From: Gluconacetobacter takamatsuzukensis
GTDB lineage: Bacteria; Pseudomonadota; Alphaproteobacteria; Acetobacterales; Acetobacteraceae
Reading direction: 5' to 3'
Assembly: GCF_014174275.1 (NCBI RefSeq)
Contig: NZ_JABEQK010000013.1
Coordinates: forward strand, 1 to 64,000
Length of the DNA stretch: 64,000 nt
The notes beneath the pieces are model-generated. The model was not told where the DNA came from, made no database searches, and was given only the letters and a program-made list of their open reading frames with translations. The position numbers and the translations under genes are program-made. Below, in pieces: positions 53,746 to 62,084 of the stretch; within the stretch, counting starts at the first letter, position 1, and each line of letters opens with the position of its first letter.

Positions 53746-55940
53746 TGTCCAGGACAGATCTTTCTGCCGCCACGGCGCTGTGCGGCCTTGTGCTTCTGTC
53801 CGCCGTGGCGGGCAGCGTGCCGGCCCATGCACAGAGCGCCTACAAGGAAGCGCCTCCCGGTCCGGGGGATGCGGATGCGCCGGGCAAGCCGTCCGACAAC
53901 CGGTTTGCCGGCCCTTCGCCTTTCGCGCCGCAGGCGCCGGGTGTGAATGCCGCGAATATTCCCGATGGGCCGCCCGCCGAGCCCAGCGAGGCGACGCCGG
54001 CCGTCGAGCAGGTCAGCAGCCATCCGGCGCACGACGACTGGCCGGCCTATGGGCGGGATACCGATGCCACGCGCTTTTCGCCGCTGGAGCAGATCACGCC
54101 GGAGAATGTGGGGCGGCTTTCGCGCGCCTTCGTCTACCATACCGGCAGCAAGCCGGCGCCGGGGCAGGTGAACAAATGGGCCGCCGAGACCACGCCCATC
54201 AAGGTGGGTGACGGGCTGTACATGTGTTCGGCCATGAACGACATCGTGAAGCTGGACCCGGCGACCGGCAAGGAAGTCTGGCGGCACGATGCCGGGGTGA
54301 AATATGCCAGCATTCCCTATACGGCGGCCTGCAAGGGGGTGGTGTATTATACGTCCTCGAGCGTGCCGGAGGGACAGCCCTGCCATAATCGTATCCTCGA
54401 AGGCACGCTGGACATGCGGCTGATCGAGGTCGATGCCGATACGGGCAAATTGTGCGAGGGCTTTGGCTATCACGGCCAGGTGAACCTGATGAAGGGCATG
54501 GGCGAGTCCGTTCCGGGCTTCGTCTCCATGACCGCGCCGCCGCCGATCGTGAATGGTGCGATCGTAGTGAATCATGAAGTGCTGGATGGCCAGCGCCGCT
54601 GGGCGCCTTCGGGCCTGATCCGCGGCTACGATGCCGAGACGGGCAAGTTTTTGTGGGCGTGGGACGTCAATCGTCCGGACCAGCATGGGGAGCCTGCCGA
54701 AGGCCAGCATTACAGCCGGGGCACGCCGAATTCTTGGGCGACCATGACGGGCGATAACGGGCTTGGGCTGGTCTATGTGCCCACCGGCAATTCGGCGGCC
54801 GATTATTACTCGGCCATGCGTTCGCCGGAGGAGAACAAGGTTTCGTCGGCGATCGTGGCGCTGGACGTGAAGACCGGTTCGCCGCGCTGGGTGTTCCAGA
54901 CCGTGCACAAGGATGTCTGGGACTACGATATCGGCTCGCAGCCGACCATGATCGACTTCCCCGGCCAGGACGGCCCGGTTCCGGCGCTGGTGGTGCCGAC
55001 GAAGCGTGGCCAGACCTTTGTGCTGGATCGCCGCGACGGCAAGCCGCTGCTGCCGGTCGAGGAACGCCCGGCGCCGCTGGATACCGACGTGAAGGGCGAT
55101 CCGCGCTCGCCCACCCAGCCATGGTCGGTCGGGATGCCGCGCCTGGGTCTGCCGGACCTGAAGGAAAGCGACATGTGGGGCATGTCGCCCATCGACCAGC
55201 TTTTCTGCCGCCTGAAATTCCGCCGGGCCAAATATGAGGGCGAATTCACCGCCCCCAGCGTGGAACGGCCGTGGATCGAATATCCCGGCTATAACGGCGG
55301 CAGCGACTGGGGCAGCATGGCGTACGACCCCCGGACGGGCGTGCTGATCGCCAACTGGAACGTGACGCCGATGTACGACCAGCTGGTCACGCGCAAGAAG
55401 GCCGATGCGCTGGGCCTGATGCCGCTGGACGATCCGAACTTCAAGCCCGGCGGCGGCGGGGCCGAGGGCAACGGCGCCATGGCGGATACGCCCTATGGCA
55501 TTGTGGTTTCGCCCTTCTGGAACCAGTACACGCACATGATGTGCAACAAGCCGCCCTACGGCATGATCACGGCGATCGACATGCACACCCGCAAGGTGCT
55601 GTGGCAGCATCCGCTGGGCAGTGCCCGGGCCAACGGACCCTGGGGTGTGCCCACCTACCTGCCGCTGACGATCGGGACGCCCAATAATGGCGGGCCGGTG
55701 GTGACGGCCGGTGGCGTGGTGTTCGTCGCCGCCACGACCGACAACATGCTGCATGCATTCGATGCCAAGAGCGGCAAGGAAGTGTGGAACGACGTGTTGC
55801 CGGGTGGTGGGCAGGCGACGCCCATGACCTACGAGTACAAGGGCAAGCAGTATGTCGCCATCATGGCGGGCGGGCATCATTTCATGATGACGCCGGTCAG
55901 CGATGCGCTGGTGGTTTACGCGCTGCCTGACGGGAAGTGA
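53745..55940 (+). CDS. sldA: PQQ-dependent polyol dehydrogenase large subunit
   Basis: A 731-residue periplasmic quinoprotein. A signal peptide (LCGLVLLSAVAGSVPAHAQ) is followed by a proline-rich stretch (about 30-85) and the eight-bladed propeller: DDWPAYGRDTDATRFSPLEQI, LYMCSAMNDIVKLDPATGKEVW, HKDVWDYDIGSQPTMIDFPG (active-site and PQQ-binding region), and QATPMTYEYKGKQYVAIMAGG. SldA-type enzymes oxidise glycerol, sorbitol, arabitol or gluconate. The ATG overlaps the sldB stop; the GTG immediately before is an alternative. Substrate cannot be fixed, as inositol and related quinoproteins are close relatives. A two-hairpin repeat lies 20 bases downstream. Confidence 0.9.
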   Translation: MSRTDLSAATALCGLVLLSAVAGSVPAHAQSAYKEAPPGPGDADAPGKPSDNRFAGPSPFAPQAPGVNAANIPDGPPAEPSEATPAVEQVSSHPAHDDWPAYGRDTDATRFSPLEQITPENVGRLSRAFVYHTGSKPAPGQVNKWAAETTPIKVGDGLYMCSAMNDIVKLDPATGKEVWRHDAGVKYASIPYTAACKGVVYYTSSSVPEGQPCHNRILEGTLDMRLIEVDADTGKLCEGFGYHGQVNLMKGMGESVPGFVSMTAPPPIVNGAIVVNHEVLDGQRRWAPSGLIRGYDAETGKFLWAWDVNRPDQHGEPAEGQHYSRGTPNSWATMTGDNGLGLVYVPTGNSAADYYSAMRSPEENKVSSAIVALDVKTGSPRWVFQTVHKDVWDYDIGSQPTMIDFPGQDGPVPALVVPTKRGQTFVLDRRDGKPLLPVEERPAPLDTDVKGDPRSPTQPWSVGMPRLGLPDLKESDMWGMSPIDQLFCRLKFRRAKYEGEFTAPSVERPWIEYPGYNGGSDWGSMAYDPRTGVLIANWNVTPMYDQLVTRKKADALGLMPLDDPNFKPGGGGAEGNGAMADTPYGIVVSPFWNQYTHMMCNKPPYGMITAIDMHTRKVLWQHPLGSARANGPWGVPTYLPLTIGTPNNGGPVVTAGGVVFVAATTDNMLHAFDAKSGKEVWNDVLPGGGQATPMTYEYKGKQYVAIMAGGHHFMMTPVSDALVVYALPDGK

Positions 55941-55959
55941 GACTGTAGGGGGTGTTTTC

Positions 55960-56001
55960 GCGGGGCTCTGCCCCGCACCCCGCCAAAGGCGGTGCCTTTG
56001 G
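55960..56001. repeat. Two-hairpin palindromic repeat after sldA
   Basis: GCGGGGC-TCT-GCCCCGC (55960-55976) and CCAAAGGC-GGT-GCCTTTGG (55983-56001). Same design as at 8478-8519 and 36084-36127. It is between the convergent sldA and permease genes and may terminate both. Confidence 0.8.
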
Positions 56002-56076
56002 AAACCGCTTGTTTTGAGGGGCTGTTTTACAGGAACCGGTGGCGGGGCCTGTGAGGCAGTCCCCTGACGAATGGGG

Positions 56077-57420
56077 TCAAGGGGCCGACTGGCCCCTTGC
56101 GGGTTCGGGCAGAGCCCGACGCCTGACCACACGTTCCAGAACAAAAATACCGCCGATCGCAACCAGTCCGAGGGCAAGCTCGTGGCGGGCATGCGGATCG
56201 ACCGCCATCGCGGCGAGGACCGCGCCGAGGCCCGCGAGGGTGAGGAGCGCCGCGCGGCGCCCCTCGCGCACCAGGTACAACCGGGCGAGGACGATCATCA
56301 TGTTGCCCGCGATGATGAACACGCCGACGACGCTGATGAGGAATGCGAACACCACCGTCGGCGACAGGATGGCCGAGGCCGCGACGGCGGCGCTGGCGGC
56401 GGCGATGCCGAGAACGGCCCGGTGGGGGATGGCGCTTGCGCTGTCGGTGGCCCGCAGGGCGGCGGGGGCGTTTCCGGCCAGGGCGACGTCGCGCAGGATG
56501 CGCGACGAGGCGTAGAGGCCGGAATTGAGGGTGGAGAGGACGGCCGCGAGGATGACCACGGTCATCATCATGTTGGCGAAGGGGATGTGCAGGGCGTCCA
56601 GCACCGCCAGGAAGGGCGAGTGGCCGGGGGTGAGGGCGCGCCAGGGCAGCAGGCACAGGATGACCGCGACTGAGGTCAGGTAGAAGCCCAGCAGGCGGAT
56701 GGCGATGGTGCGGGCGAGGCGGGCGATATTTTTTTCCGGCCGGTCGGAATCGAGGGCCGCGATGGTGCCGATTTCGGTGCCCGCCATCGAGAAGACGACG
56801 ATGGGCACGGCGCTGAGGATGGCCACGCCGCCATGCGGGAACAGGCCGCCGGCCGCGAATGCGGCGCGGGGGACATGGTGGCCGGTGGCCAGGGCGATGG
56901 CCCCGATGGCGATGAAGATGACCACCGCGGCGACCTTGGTGAAGGACAGGCAATATTCGGTTTCGCCATATCCGCGCACCGAGGCGAGGTTGAGCGCCGT
57001 CATGCTGCCCAGCACCAGCAGTTCCAGCAGCCAGTAGGGCAGCGGCACCAGCGGGGCGATGAGCGAGGCGGCGGCCATGATTTCCGCCGCCAGCGTGGTG
57101 ATCCAGACCAGCAGGTAGGTCCAGCCCATGACGAAGCCGTAGCGTGGGCCGAGGATATGGCCGACCTGGCTGACGAAGGAGCCGCGCGGGGTGCGGCCCA
57201 GCAGGTCGCACAGGATCAGGTTGACGAAGAAGATCAGGATGCCGGCGACGGCGTAGGACAGCAGCACCGCCGGCCCGGCCATGGCGATGGCGCCCGACGA
57301 GCCGATGAAGAATCCGGCCCCCATGACGCCGCCGAGCGAGATCATGGTGATGTGGCGAATGCGCAGCGAGGATGCCGCCGGAGGGGCCGCCGGGATGGGT
57401 TGGGTGCTGCCTGGCGCCAC
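56077..57420 (-). CDS. APC-superfamily amino acid/polyamine permease
   Basis: A 447-residue transporter with about twelve helices. ITMISLGGVMGAGFFIGSSGAI at the N-terminus is the APC helix-1 motif, and GYGETEYCLSFTKVAAVVIFI and FSMAGTEIGTIAALDS follow. It resembles GABA/amino-acid permeases. The GTG at 57420 with AAAGGA upstream is chosen; the long upstream frame overlaps the oxidase gene. It follows the spermidine-dehydrogenase-like gene by 47 bases on the same strand, so it may import the product or a polyamine. The last dozen codons come from a palindromic repeat. Confidence 0.88.
   Translation of the reverse strand: MAPGSTQPIPAAPPAASSLRIRHITMISLGGVMGAGFFIGSSGAIAMAGPAVLLSYAVAGILIFFVNLILCDLLGRTPRGSFVSQVGHILGPRYGFVMGWTYLLVWITTLAAEIMAAASLIAPLVPLPYWLLELLVLGSMTALNLASVRGYGETEYCLSFTKVAAVVIFIAIGAIALATGHHVPRAAFAAGGLFPHGGVAILSAVPIVVFSMAGTEIGTIAALDSDRPEKNIARLARTIAIRLLGFYLTSVAVILCLLPWRALTPGHSPFLAVLDALHIPFANMMMTVVILAAVLSTLNSGLYASSRILRDVALAGNAPAALRATDSASAIPHRAVLGIAAASAAVAASAILSPTVVFAFLISVVGVFIIAGNMMIVLARLYLVREGRRAALLTLAGLGAVLAAMAVDPHARHELALGLVAIGGIFVLERVVRRRALPEPARGQSAP
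56079..56119. repeat. Palindromic repeat inside the permease C-terminus
   Basis: AAGGGGCC-GACT-GGCCCCTT (56079-56098) and TCGGGC-AGA-GCCCGA (56105-56119... arms 56105-56110 and 56114-56119). The pair resembles the two-hairpin family, and it encodes the last residues of the permease (about ALPEPARGQSAP). Confidence 0.55.
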
Positions 57421-57467
57421 GTCTTGTCCTTTTCCGTTGGTCCGGTTCGGTTGTCTGGGCGGGCGGC

Positions 57468-59456
57468 CTAGAAGGTGGCCGGGCCGGGGGAGGGGGCGAT
57501 GAAGGGAAAGGCCTGCCGGTCCAGCAGCTCGACGACCGCGCGGTGGGCGGATTCCAGCGCCGCGTCGGTATGCGGGCTGGCCGCGGAATCGGCATTGGCG
57601 ATGGCGATGCGGCCGAAGGGCTGGCGGCCGATGACGCAGGGGCGCTGCGCGCTTTCGGTGAAGACCCATTCGGGCGGGTCGTAGAGGCTGTTATAGGTAT
57701 AGGCGTAGCCGTGCGGCCAGCGATTGACGGTGATGGCGGCGATGTCGCGCCCCGCATCGAACCCGCCCGGGCCGAGGATGCGTTGCATCTGGGCGCGTAT
57801 TTCGGCCTCGAATGTCTGGAACGAGGTGGCCAGCAGCATGGCGCGGCCCGCGCGGTGCTGGTCGCGCTTGGTGGGCAGGCCGGGGACGCCGTAGGTCTTG
57901 ATCAGCCGCACCACGTTGGGCATCGCGGGATCGGAGGGCGCCCTGAGGCCGCCGAGGGATGCGGCCTCGGCGAGCTGCACCTGCTCGAAATACTGGCTGG
58001 GGCAATCGATGTCCGCGGCACCCAGCCTGTGGAACGCGTGCCAGTTGCGGATTGCGACGTTGGCGTAGACGATCGGGCCCTTGACGCCATAGGACAGGGC
58101 CGCCTTCTGCGGTGCCGGCAGGGTCGGGACCATGTAGGGGATCGCCATGTTCCAGCAGGCGAGCACCACCTGCCGGGCGCGCACGCGGGTAATCGCGTCG
58201 GGATGTGGGTTGCCGGCCGGGGCGCAGAGGATGGAAACGGTTTCGGCCTGGTCGGGCGGGCCGTCATGGGCGATTTCGAGGGCCAGGGTGGACAGGCGGA
58301 TGCGGGTGGGGGCGCCCGGCATATCCAGCTTCGCGTAATCGAACTGGGCCGTGCCCATCTCGTCCTGGCTGCGGGCGCGGGTGGCGGTGGGGACCAGGGC
58401 GGCGACCAGCAGGCGGGCGAGGGTGGCGTTGCCGTCGGGGAAATGTACCGACGAGCCGCTTTCGGCCTGCCGCCCATGCTGGCCGCCCGGCAGGTCGGAC
58501 AGCAGGCCCTGCGGCAATTCCCCCAGTCCCAGACCGGAAAAGCCGGGATAGCCCATGGCCCAGGCGAACAGGGCGGGCATGGCGTCGGCGCCCACGCAGA
58601 AGACCCCGGCCCCGGCCTTGGCGAAGATCCGGACCACCGAGGGGTCGACCCCGGCGCAGTCGGCCAGGTAGCGGTCGTAGGGCAGGGCTGCCAGCCGCTT
58701 CTTTTTCTCCGCGATGCCGAGTCCGGAGAGATAGTCGGGCTGGTGCGGCGCCAGGAGGCGGGCGAGATCGGCCCGGGCCTTTTCGCCCAGCGGGGCCCTG
58801 GCCACGAAATCGGGGCCGAAGCCGTACCAGGACGCGCCGGGGGGAATGCGCCTTGGCACCAGGGCTTCCGACGCCCAGGCGCCCTTGTCGAAGAAGAAGG
58901 CGCGGTCCATGCCCAGCCGGTCGTACAGGCCGGCTTCGCGCCTGTTCTCGCGCAGATAGGCCGTGAGGTCGACGCCGATATCGTCGAGCACGCGGCGGGC
59001 CCACTGGCCGTAGCGGGCGGGAGATTCGATTTCGAGCGTGCCGCCGTTGAGGGCGAGCAGGTGGCCGTCCACGACGAATTCGTTGCGCTTGGCATGGCCG
59101 CCGAAATCGTCGTGATTGTCGAGGATCAGGACCGATTTTCCGGCGCCGGCATAGCGGTGGAAGAAATGGGCGGCGGCGAGCCCGCTGAGGCCGCCGCCGA
59201 CCACCACGAGGTCGTGGACCGCGCCGCTGTCATGGCCGGTGGTGGGTTTCAGCGTGCCGTCGCGCAGGGCATGGGCGGCCTCGAACGCGCCGGGGTGGCT
59301 GCCGCGCAGGCCGGTGCGGCGGGGTGGGGGCACGCTGTCCGGCCCAGGGGTGGCAGCAAGGGTCGGGGCGGTGCCGAAGGGGGCGCCGGCCGACATTGTT
59401 GCGGCGGCAACGCCATTGATGAAATCGCGGCGCGTGATCGCGGGGCGGTCTGACAT
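57468..59456 (-). CDS. spdH: Tat-exported FAD-dependent spermidine dehydrogenase-like oxidoreductase
   Basis: A 662-residue flavoprotein. ITRRDFINGVAAATM at residues 7-21 is a twin-arginine signal, so it is exported folded to the periplasm. HDLVVVGGGLSGLAAAHFFH is the FAD Rossmann motif, ILDNHDDFGGHAKRNEF the second FAD segment. The latter, the length and the Tat signal match SpdH-type spermidine dehydrogenases. It would cleave spermidine to an aminoaldehyde and diamine, passing electrons to the respiratory chain. It is divergent from an XRE-cupin gene like PuuR and followed by an APC permease, consistent with polyamine use. The symbol is provisional. Confidence 0.75.
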   Translation of the reverse strand: MSDRPAITRRDFINGVAAATMSAGAPFGTAPTLAATPGPDSVPPPRRTGLRGSHPGAFEAAHALRDGTLKPTTGHDSGAVHDLVVVGGGLSGLAAAHFFHRYAGAGKSVLILDNHDDFGGHAKRNEFVVDGHLLALNGGTLEIESPARYGQWARRVLDDIGVDLTAYLRENRREAGLYDRLGMDRAFFFDKGAWASEALVPRRIPPGASWYGFGPDFVARAPLGEKARADLARLLAPHQPDYLSGLGIAEKKKRLAALPYDRYLADCAGVDPSVVRIFAKAGAGVFCVGADAMPALFAWAMGYPGFSGLGLGELPQGLLSDLPGGQHGRQAESGSSVHFPDGNATLARLLVAALVPTATRARSQDEMGTAQFDYAKLDMPGAPTRIRLSTLALEIAHDGPPDQAETVSILCAPAGNPHPDAITRVRARQVVLACWNMAIPYMVPTLPAPQKAALSYGVKGPIVYANVAIRNWHAFHRLGAADIDCPSQYFEQVQLAEAASLGGLRAPSDPAMPNVVRLIKTYGVPGLPTKRDQHRAGRAMLLATSFQTFEAEIRAQMQRILGPGGFDAGRDIAAITVNRWPHGYAYTYNSLYDPPEWVFTESAQRPCVIGRQPFGRIAIANADSAASPHTDAALESAHRAVVELLDRQAFPFIAPSPGPATF

Positions 59457-59583
59457 GGGCGCGCGACTCCGGACGTGATTCCGCGGACCCCTCCAGGCTG
59501 TTCGCCGGATGGGCATCGGGACGCGAACGATGGCTGGATTGTCGGTATTGTTATAGGAACGATACGATGGGCGGGCAAGAAAA

Positions 59584-59601
59584 TTTTCACGCTCGTGAAA
59601 A
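59584..59601. promoter_or_regulatory. Candidate operator for the XRE-cupin regulator
   Basis: TTTTCAC-GCTC-GTGAAAA is a perfect 7-base inverted repeat, midway between the divergent oxidase (start 59456) and regulator (start 59651) genes. Its TTTCAC/GTGAAA arms fit the kind of site bound by PuuR-like XRE-cupin repressors. Confidence 0.5.
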
Positions 59602-59650
59602 AACCGGTTATATCCGGACATGCTGATCGTTCACCCGGTGAAGGCGGTGC

Positions 59651-60217
59651 ATGGAAAATCCGGATGGTGGGTTGGGGCGGCATCTGCGCCAGCGGCGGAA
59701 GGCGCTGGGCCTGTCCCTGCAACGGATCGCGGATGGGGCCGGGATTTCGGTCGGGCATCTGAGCCAGATCGAACGCGGCCTGTCCTCGCCCTCGGTACGC
59801 GACCTGGTCCGGATCGCGGAGATGCTGCATGCTTCGGCCAGCGATTTTCTCGACCCGTCGGGGGCGGCGGACCCGATCATGGTCCGGCGGACGCGCCGGC
59901 CCCCGGTGGCGCTGGGGAACGGTATCGCGAAGCGGCTGCTGACGCCGCAGGACGAGGCGCCGCTGAAGATGTTCATGGTGACGCTGGCGCCGGACAGCAC
60001 GACGGGCGACGCACTGTATACCCATGAGGGCATCGAGGCCGGGCTGGTGCTGGAAGGGCGGATCATGCTGGTGGTAGAGGAGCGGGACATGCTGCTGGAG
60101 GCCGGCGACAGTTTCCGTTTTGCCAGTCCCCGGCCGCATCGTTTCATGAACGCGCATGACGGCGAAAGCCGGGTATTGTGGGTCAATTGCGCGCTGCCGG
60201 CCGGTGGGCCGGGCTGA
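59651..60217 (+). CDS. XRE-cupin transcriptional regulator, PuuR-like
   Basis: A 188-residue regulator. Residues 8-65 are an HTH_3 domain (GRHLRQRRKALGLSLQRIADGAGISVGHLSQIERGLSSP), residues 110-180 a cupin_2 barrel (TLAPDSTTGDALYTHEGIEAGLVLEGR; LEAGDSFRFASPRPHRFMN). PuuR and its relatives sense polyamines or amino acids through the cupin. It is divergent from the oxidase gene with a palindrome between. It overlaps the ABC permease gene (TGATG), so it may also control export. Confidence 0.92.
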   Translation: MENPDGGLGRHLRQRRKALGLSLQRIADGAGISVGHLSQIERGLSSPSVRDLVRIAEMLHASASDFLDPSGAADPIMVRRTRRPPVALGNGIAKRLLTPQDEAPLKMFMVTLAPDSTTGDALYTHEGIEAGLVLEGRIMLVVEERDMLLEAGDSFRFASPRPHRFMNAHDGESRVLWVNCALPAGGPG

Positions 60218-61449
60218 TGGCGGCGGGGGGAGGGCCGGGCCTGTATGGCCGGCTGGCCGGTCTGCGCCTGCGATGGTACGGCCGGGTGGGGCGCGACCTG
60301 CTGGCGCGGCATTGGCAATGGGCGCTGCTGGCGGGCCTGCTGGTGCCGGGGACGCCCGTCGTGGGGCCGTTTCTGGAATTTTCCCTGCTGCTGGGGGCTG
60401 TGGTCGCGCCCGGGATGGGGATGGCGGGGCATGTCGGGCCGGCGGTGGTGGTCGATCTGGCGGCCATGCTGTGGGTCCTGCCGCAGCGGCGGGCGCTGGC
60501 GGGGGGTGCGTTCATGACGTACGTGGCCACGCTGCCGGTGGGCCGCGCCGTTTGCCTGTCGGTCGCGGCGACGGTGCTGGCGGTGGCCGACGGCCCCTTG
60601 CTGCTGTCGGCGGGGGTGGCCGCCGGGCGGATCGGCCTGCTTGCCGGTGGGGCGTATCCGCTATGCTGTTTTCTGGTGGTGCTGGGGCTGGCGGGGGTGG
60701 CCCAGCATGCCGTTGTGATCCGGCGGTGGGTTCTTCTGGGCCCGGTTGTGGTGGGGGATGTGCTGGCTGTCGCCGGGCTGGATGTGGCGTCGCCCGTGGG
60801 GCGCTGGGGCCTGCTGGGCGTGGCGCTGGCCGGGACCGTGGGGCTGGCCGGGTTCGGTGGCCGCCTGGCCGGGATGGGGGGACGCCGGCGGGCCCGGCTG
60901 CCCGGGCGGGCGGCGGTCGTGTTCGATCGGGCGGGGTTTGTCACGCCCGCGCTGCGGGTGCAGTGGGGGATTCTGGCGGATCGGCCGGTGCTGTCCGTCC
61001 TGCGGATCGGGACGGCAGTCGGGCTGGCGCTGGGGGTGGCGCGGCTGGTTGCGCTGTTCGATTTCGACACGCGTGCGGTGCCGACCCTGATCGTGGCCGT
61101 GGCGGCGATCGGGCTGCTGCTGGCGGGCCTGTATCGCACCCTGTTCGATGCGCATCGGGCGGCGGCGGGTTATCTGGCCACGTTGCCGTTGCCGCCGCGC
61201 TATTGGCCATTGCGCGACACGGGGTTTCTGATGCTGGTCAATCTGGTGCCCCTGGCGATCCTGTTGCGGCCGCAGGGGCGTGCGGGGGGTGGCCTGCTGG
61301 CGGTCCTTGCCGGGCTGGCGGTGGCGGGGCAGGGGCTGCTGGTACTGCTGCGCTGGCCGGTGCTGCATGGCGGGCGCTATCGGCTGGTCCTGAGCCTGCT
61401 GCTGGCCGCCGGCTGGTCGGGGGCCGCGATGGCGGCGGTGTCGCGATGA
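60217..61449 (+). CDS. ABC transporter permease, exporter type
   Basis: A 410-residue membrane protein rich in Leu, Gly and Ala with about ten hydrophobic segments (for example FLEFSLLLGAVVAPGMGMAG and VPTLIVAVAAIGLLLAGLY). I do not recognise the family. Its overlap with a typical ABC ATPase gene (ATGA at 61446-61449) identifies it as the membrane partner of a two-gene exporter-like system. The ATG at 60217 overlaps the regulator stop. Substrate is unknown. Confidence 0.7.
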   Translation: MAAGGGPGLYGRLAGLRLRWYGRVGRDLLARHWQWALLAGLLVPGTPVVGPFLEFSLLLGAVVAPGMGMAGHVGPAVVVDLAAMLWVLPQRRALAGGAFMTYVATLPVGRAVCLSVAATVLAVADGPLLLSAGVAAGRIGLLAGGAYPLCCFLVVLGLAGVAQHAVVIRRWVLLGPVVVGDVLAVAGLDVASPVGRWGLLGVALAGTVGLAGFGGRLAGMGGRRRARLPGRAAVVFDRAGFVTPALRVQWGILADRPVLSVLRIGTAVGLALGVARLVALFDFDTRAVPTLIVAVAAIGLLLAGLYRTLFDAHRAAAGYLATLPLPPRYWPLRDTGFLMLVNLVPLAILLRPQGRAGGGLLAVLAGLAVAGQGLLVLLRWPVLHGGRYRLVLSLLLAAGWSGAAMAAVSR

Positions 61450-62084
61450 CGGGCGGGGGGCATCTGGCCTGTTCGGGGCTTCGGGCGTCCGTGCAGGGGC
61501 GCACGGTCTTTGCGGGGCTTGGGCTGGAGCTGGGGCCGGGGGTACATGCGTTGCGGGGGGAGAACGGCATCGGCAAGTCGACGCTGCTGCGCATGCTGGC
61601 CGGGGCGCAGCCGATCGAGGCCGGTCGGGTCCTGATCGACGGGATCGACCTGGTGCGGGCGCCCGGGGAGGCGCGGCGGCGGCTGGCCTATGTGCCGGAT
61701 GGGAGCCCTGTCTATCCGTTCATGACCGGCGAGGATCTGCTGCGGTTCGTCGCGGCCGCGCGGCGGGTAGAGGTTGGGGCCGATATCCGGGCCATGCTCG
61801 GCGGGTTCGGTCTGGACCGGCATCTGCGCACGCGCTTCGATGCCCTGTCGCTGGGGACGCGCAGGAAGATGCTGCTGTGCGCGGGCTGGATCGGCGCGCC
61901 GCCGGTGCTGCTGCTGGACGAGCCCTCGAACGGGCTGGACCGGGCCGCGCGCGACGATCTGGCGCGCCTGCTGCGGGAGGCCGGGCGGGACCGGATGGTG
62001 CTGTATGCGTCGCACGACGAGGCGTTCATCGCGGCGAGCGGGGCGGCCACCATCGGGATGCTGTCATTGTTCGGCGCCGGCTGA
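61446..62084 (+). CDS. ABC transporter ATP-binding protein
   Basis: A 212-residue ABC ATPase with intact motifs: Walker A GENGIGKST (about 40-48), signature LSLGTRRKM, Walker B PPVLLLDEPSNGLD, H-loop LYASHDEAF. The domain is short, like CcmA- or exporter-type ATPases. It is coupled to the preceding permease by ATGA overlap. Its 3-prime end overlaps the convergent MFS gene by 21 bases. Confidence 0.92.
   Translation: MTGGGHLACSGLRASVQGRTVFAGLGLELGPGVHALRGENGIGKSTLLRMLAGAQPIEAGRVLIDGIDLVRAPGEARRRLAYVPDGSPVYPFMTGEDLLRFVAAARRVEVGADIRAMLGGFGLDRHLRTRFDALSLGTRRKMLLCAGWIGAPPVLLLDEPSNGLDRAARDDLARLLREAGRDRMVLYASHDEAFIAASGAATIGMLSLFGAG

Noticed and set aside
53493-56192. 899-codon minus-strand frame over sldB-sldA
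   Set aside because: Antisense shadow of a clear PQQ dehydrogenase pair.
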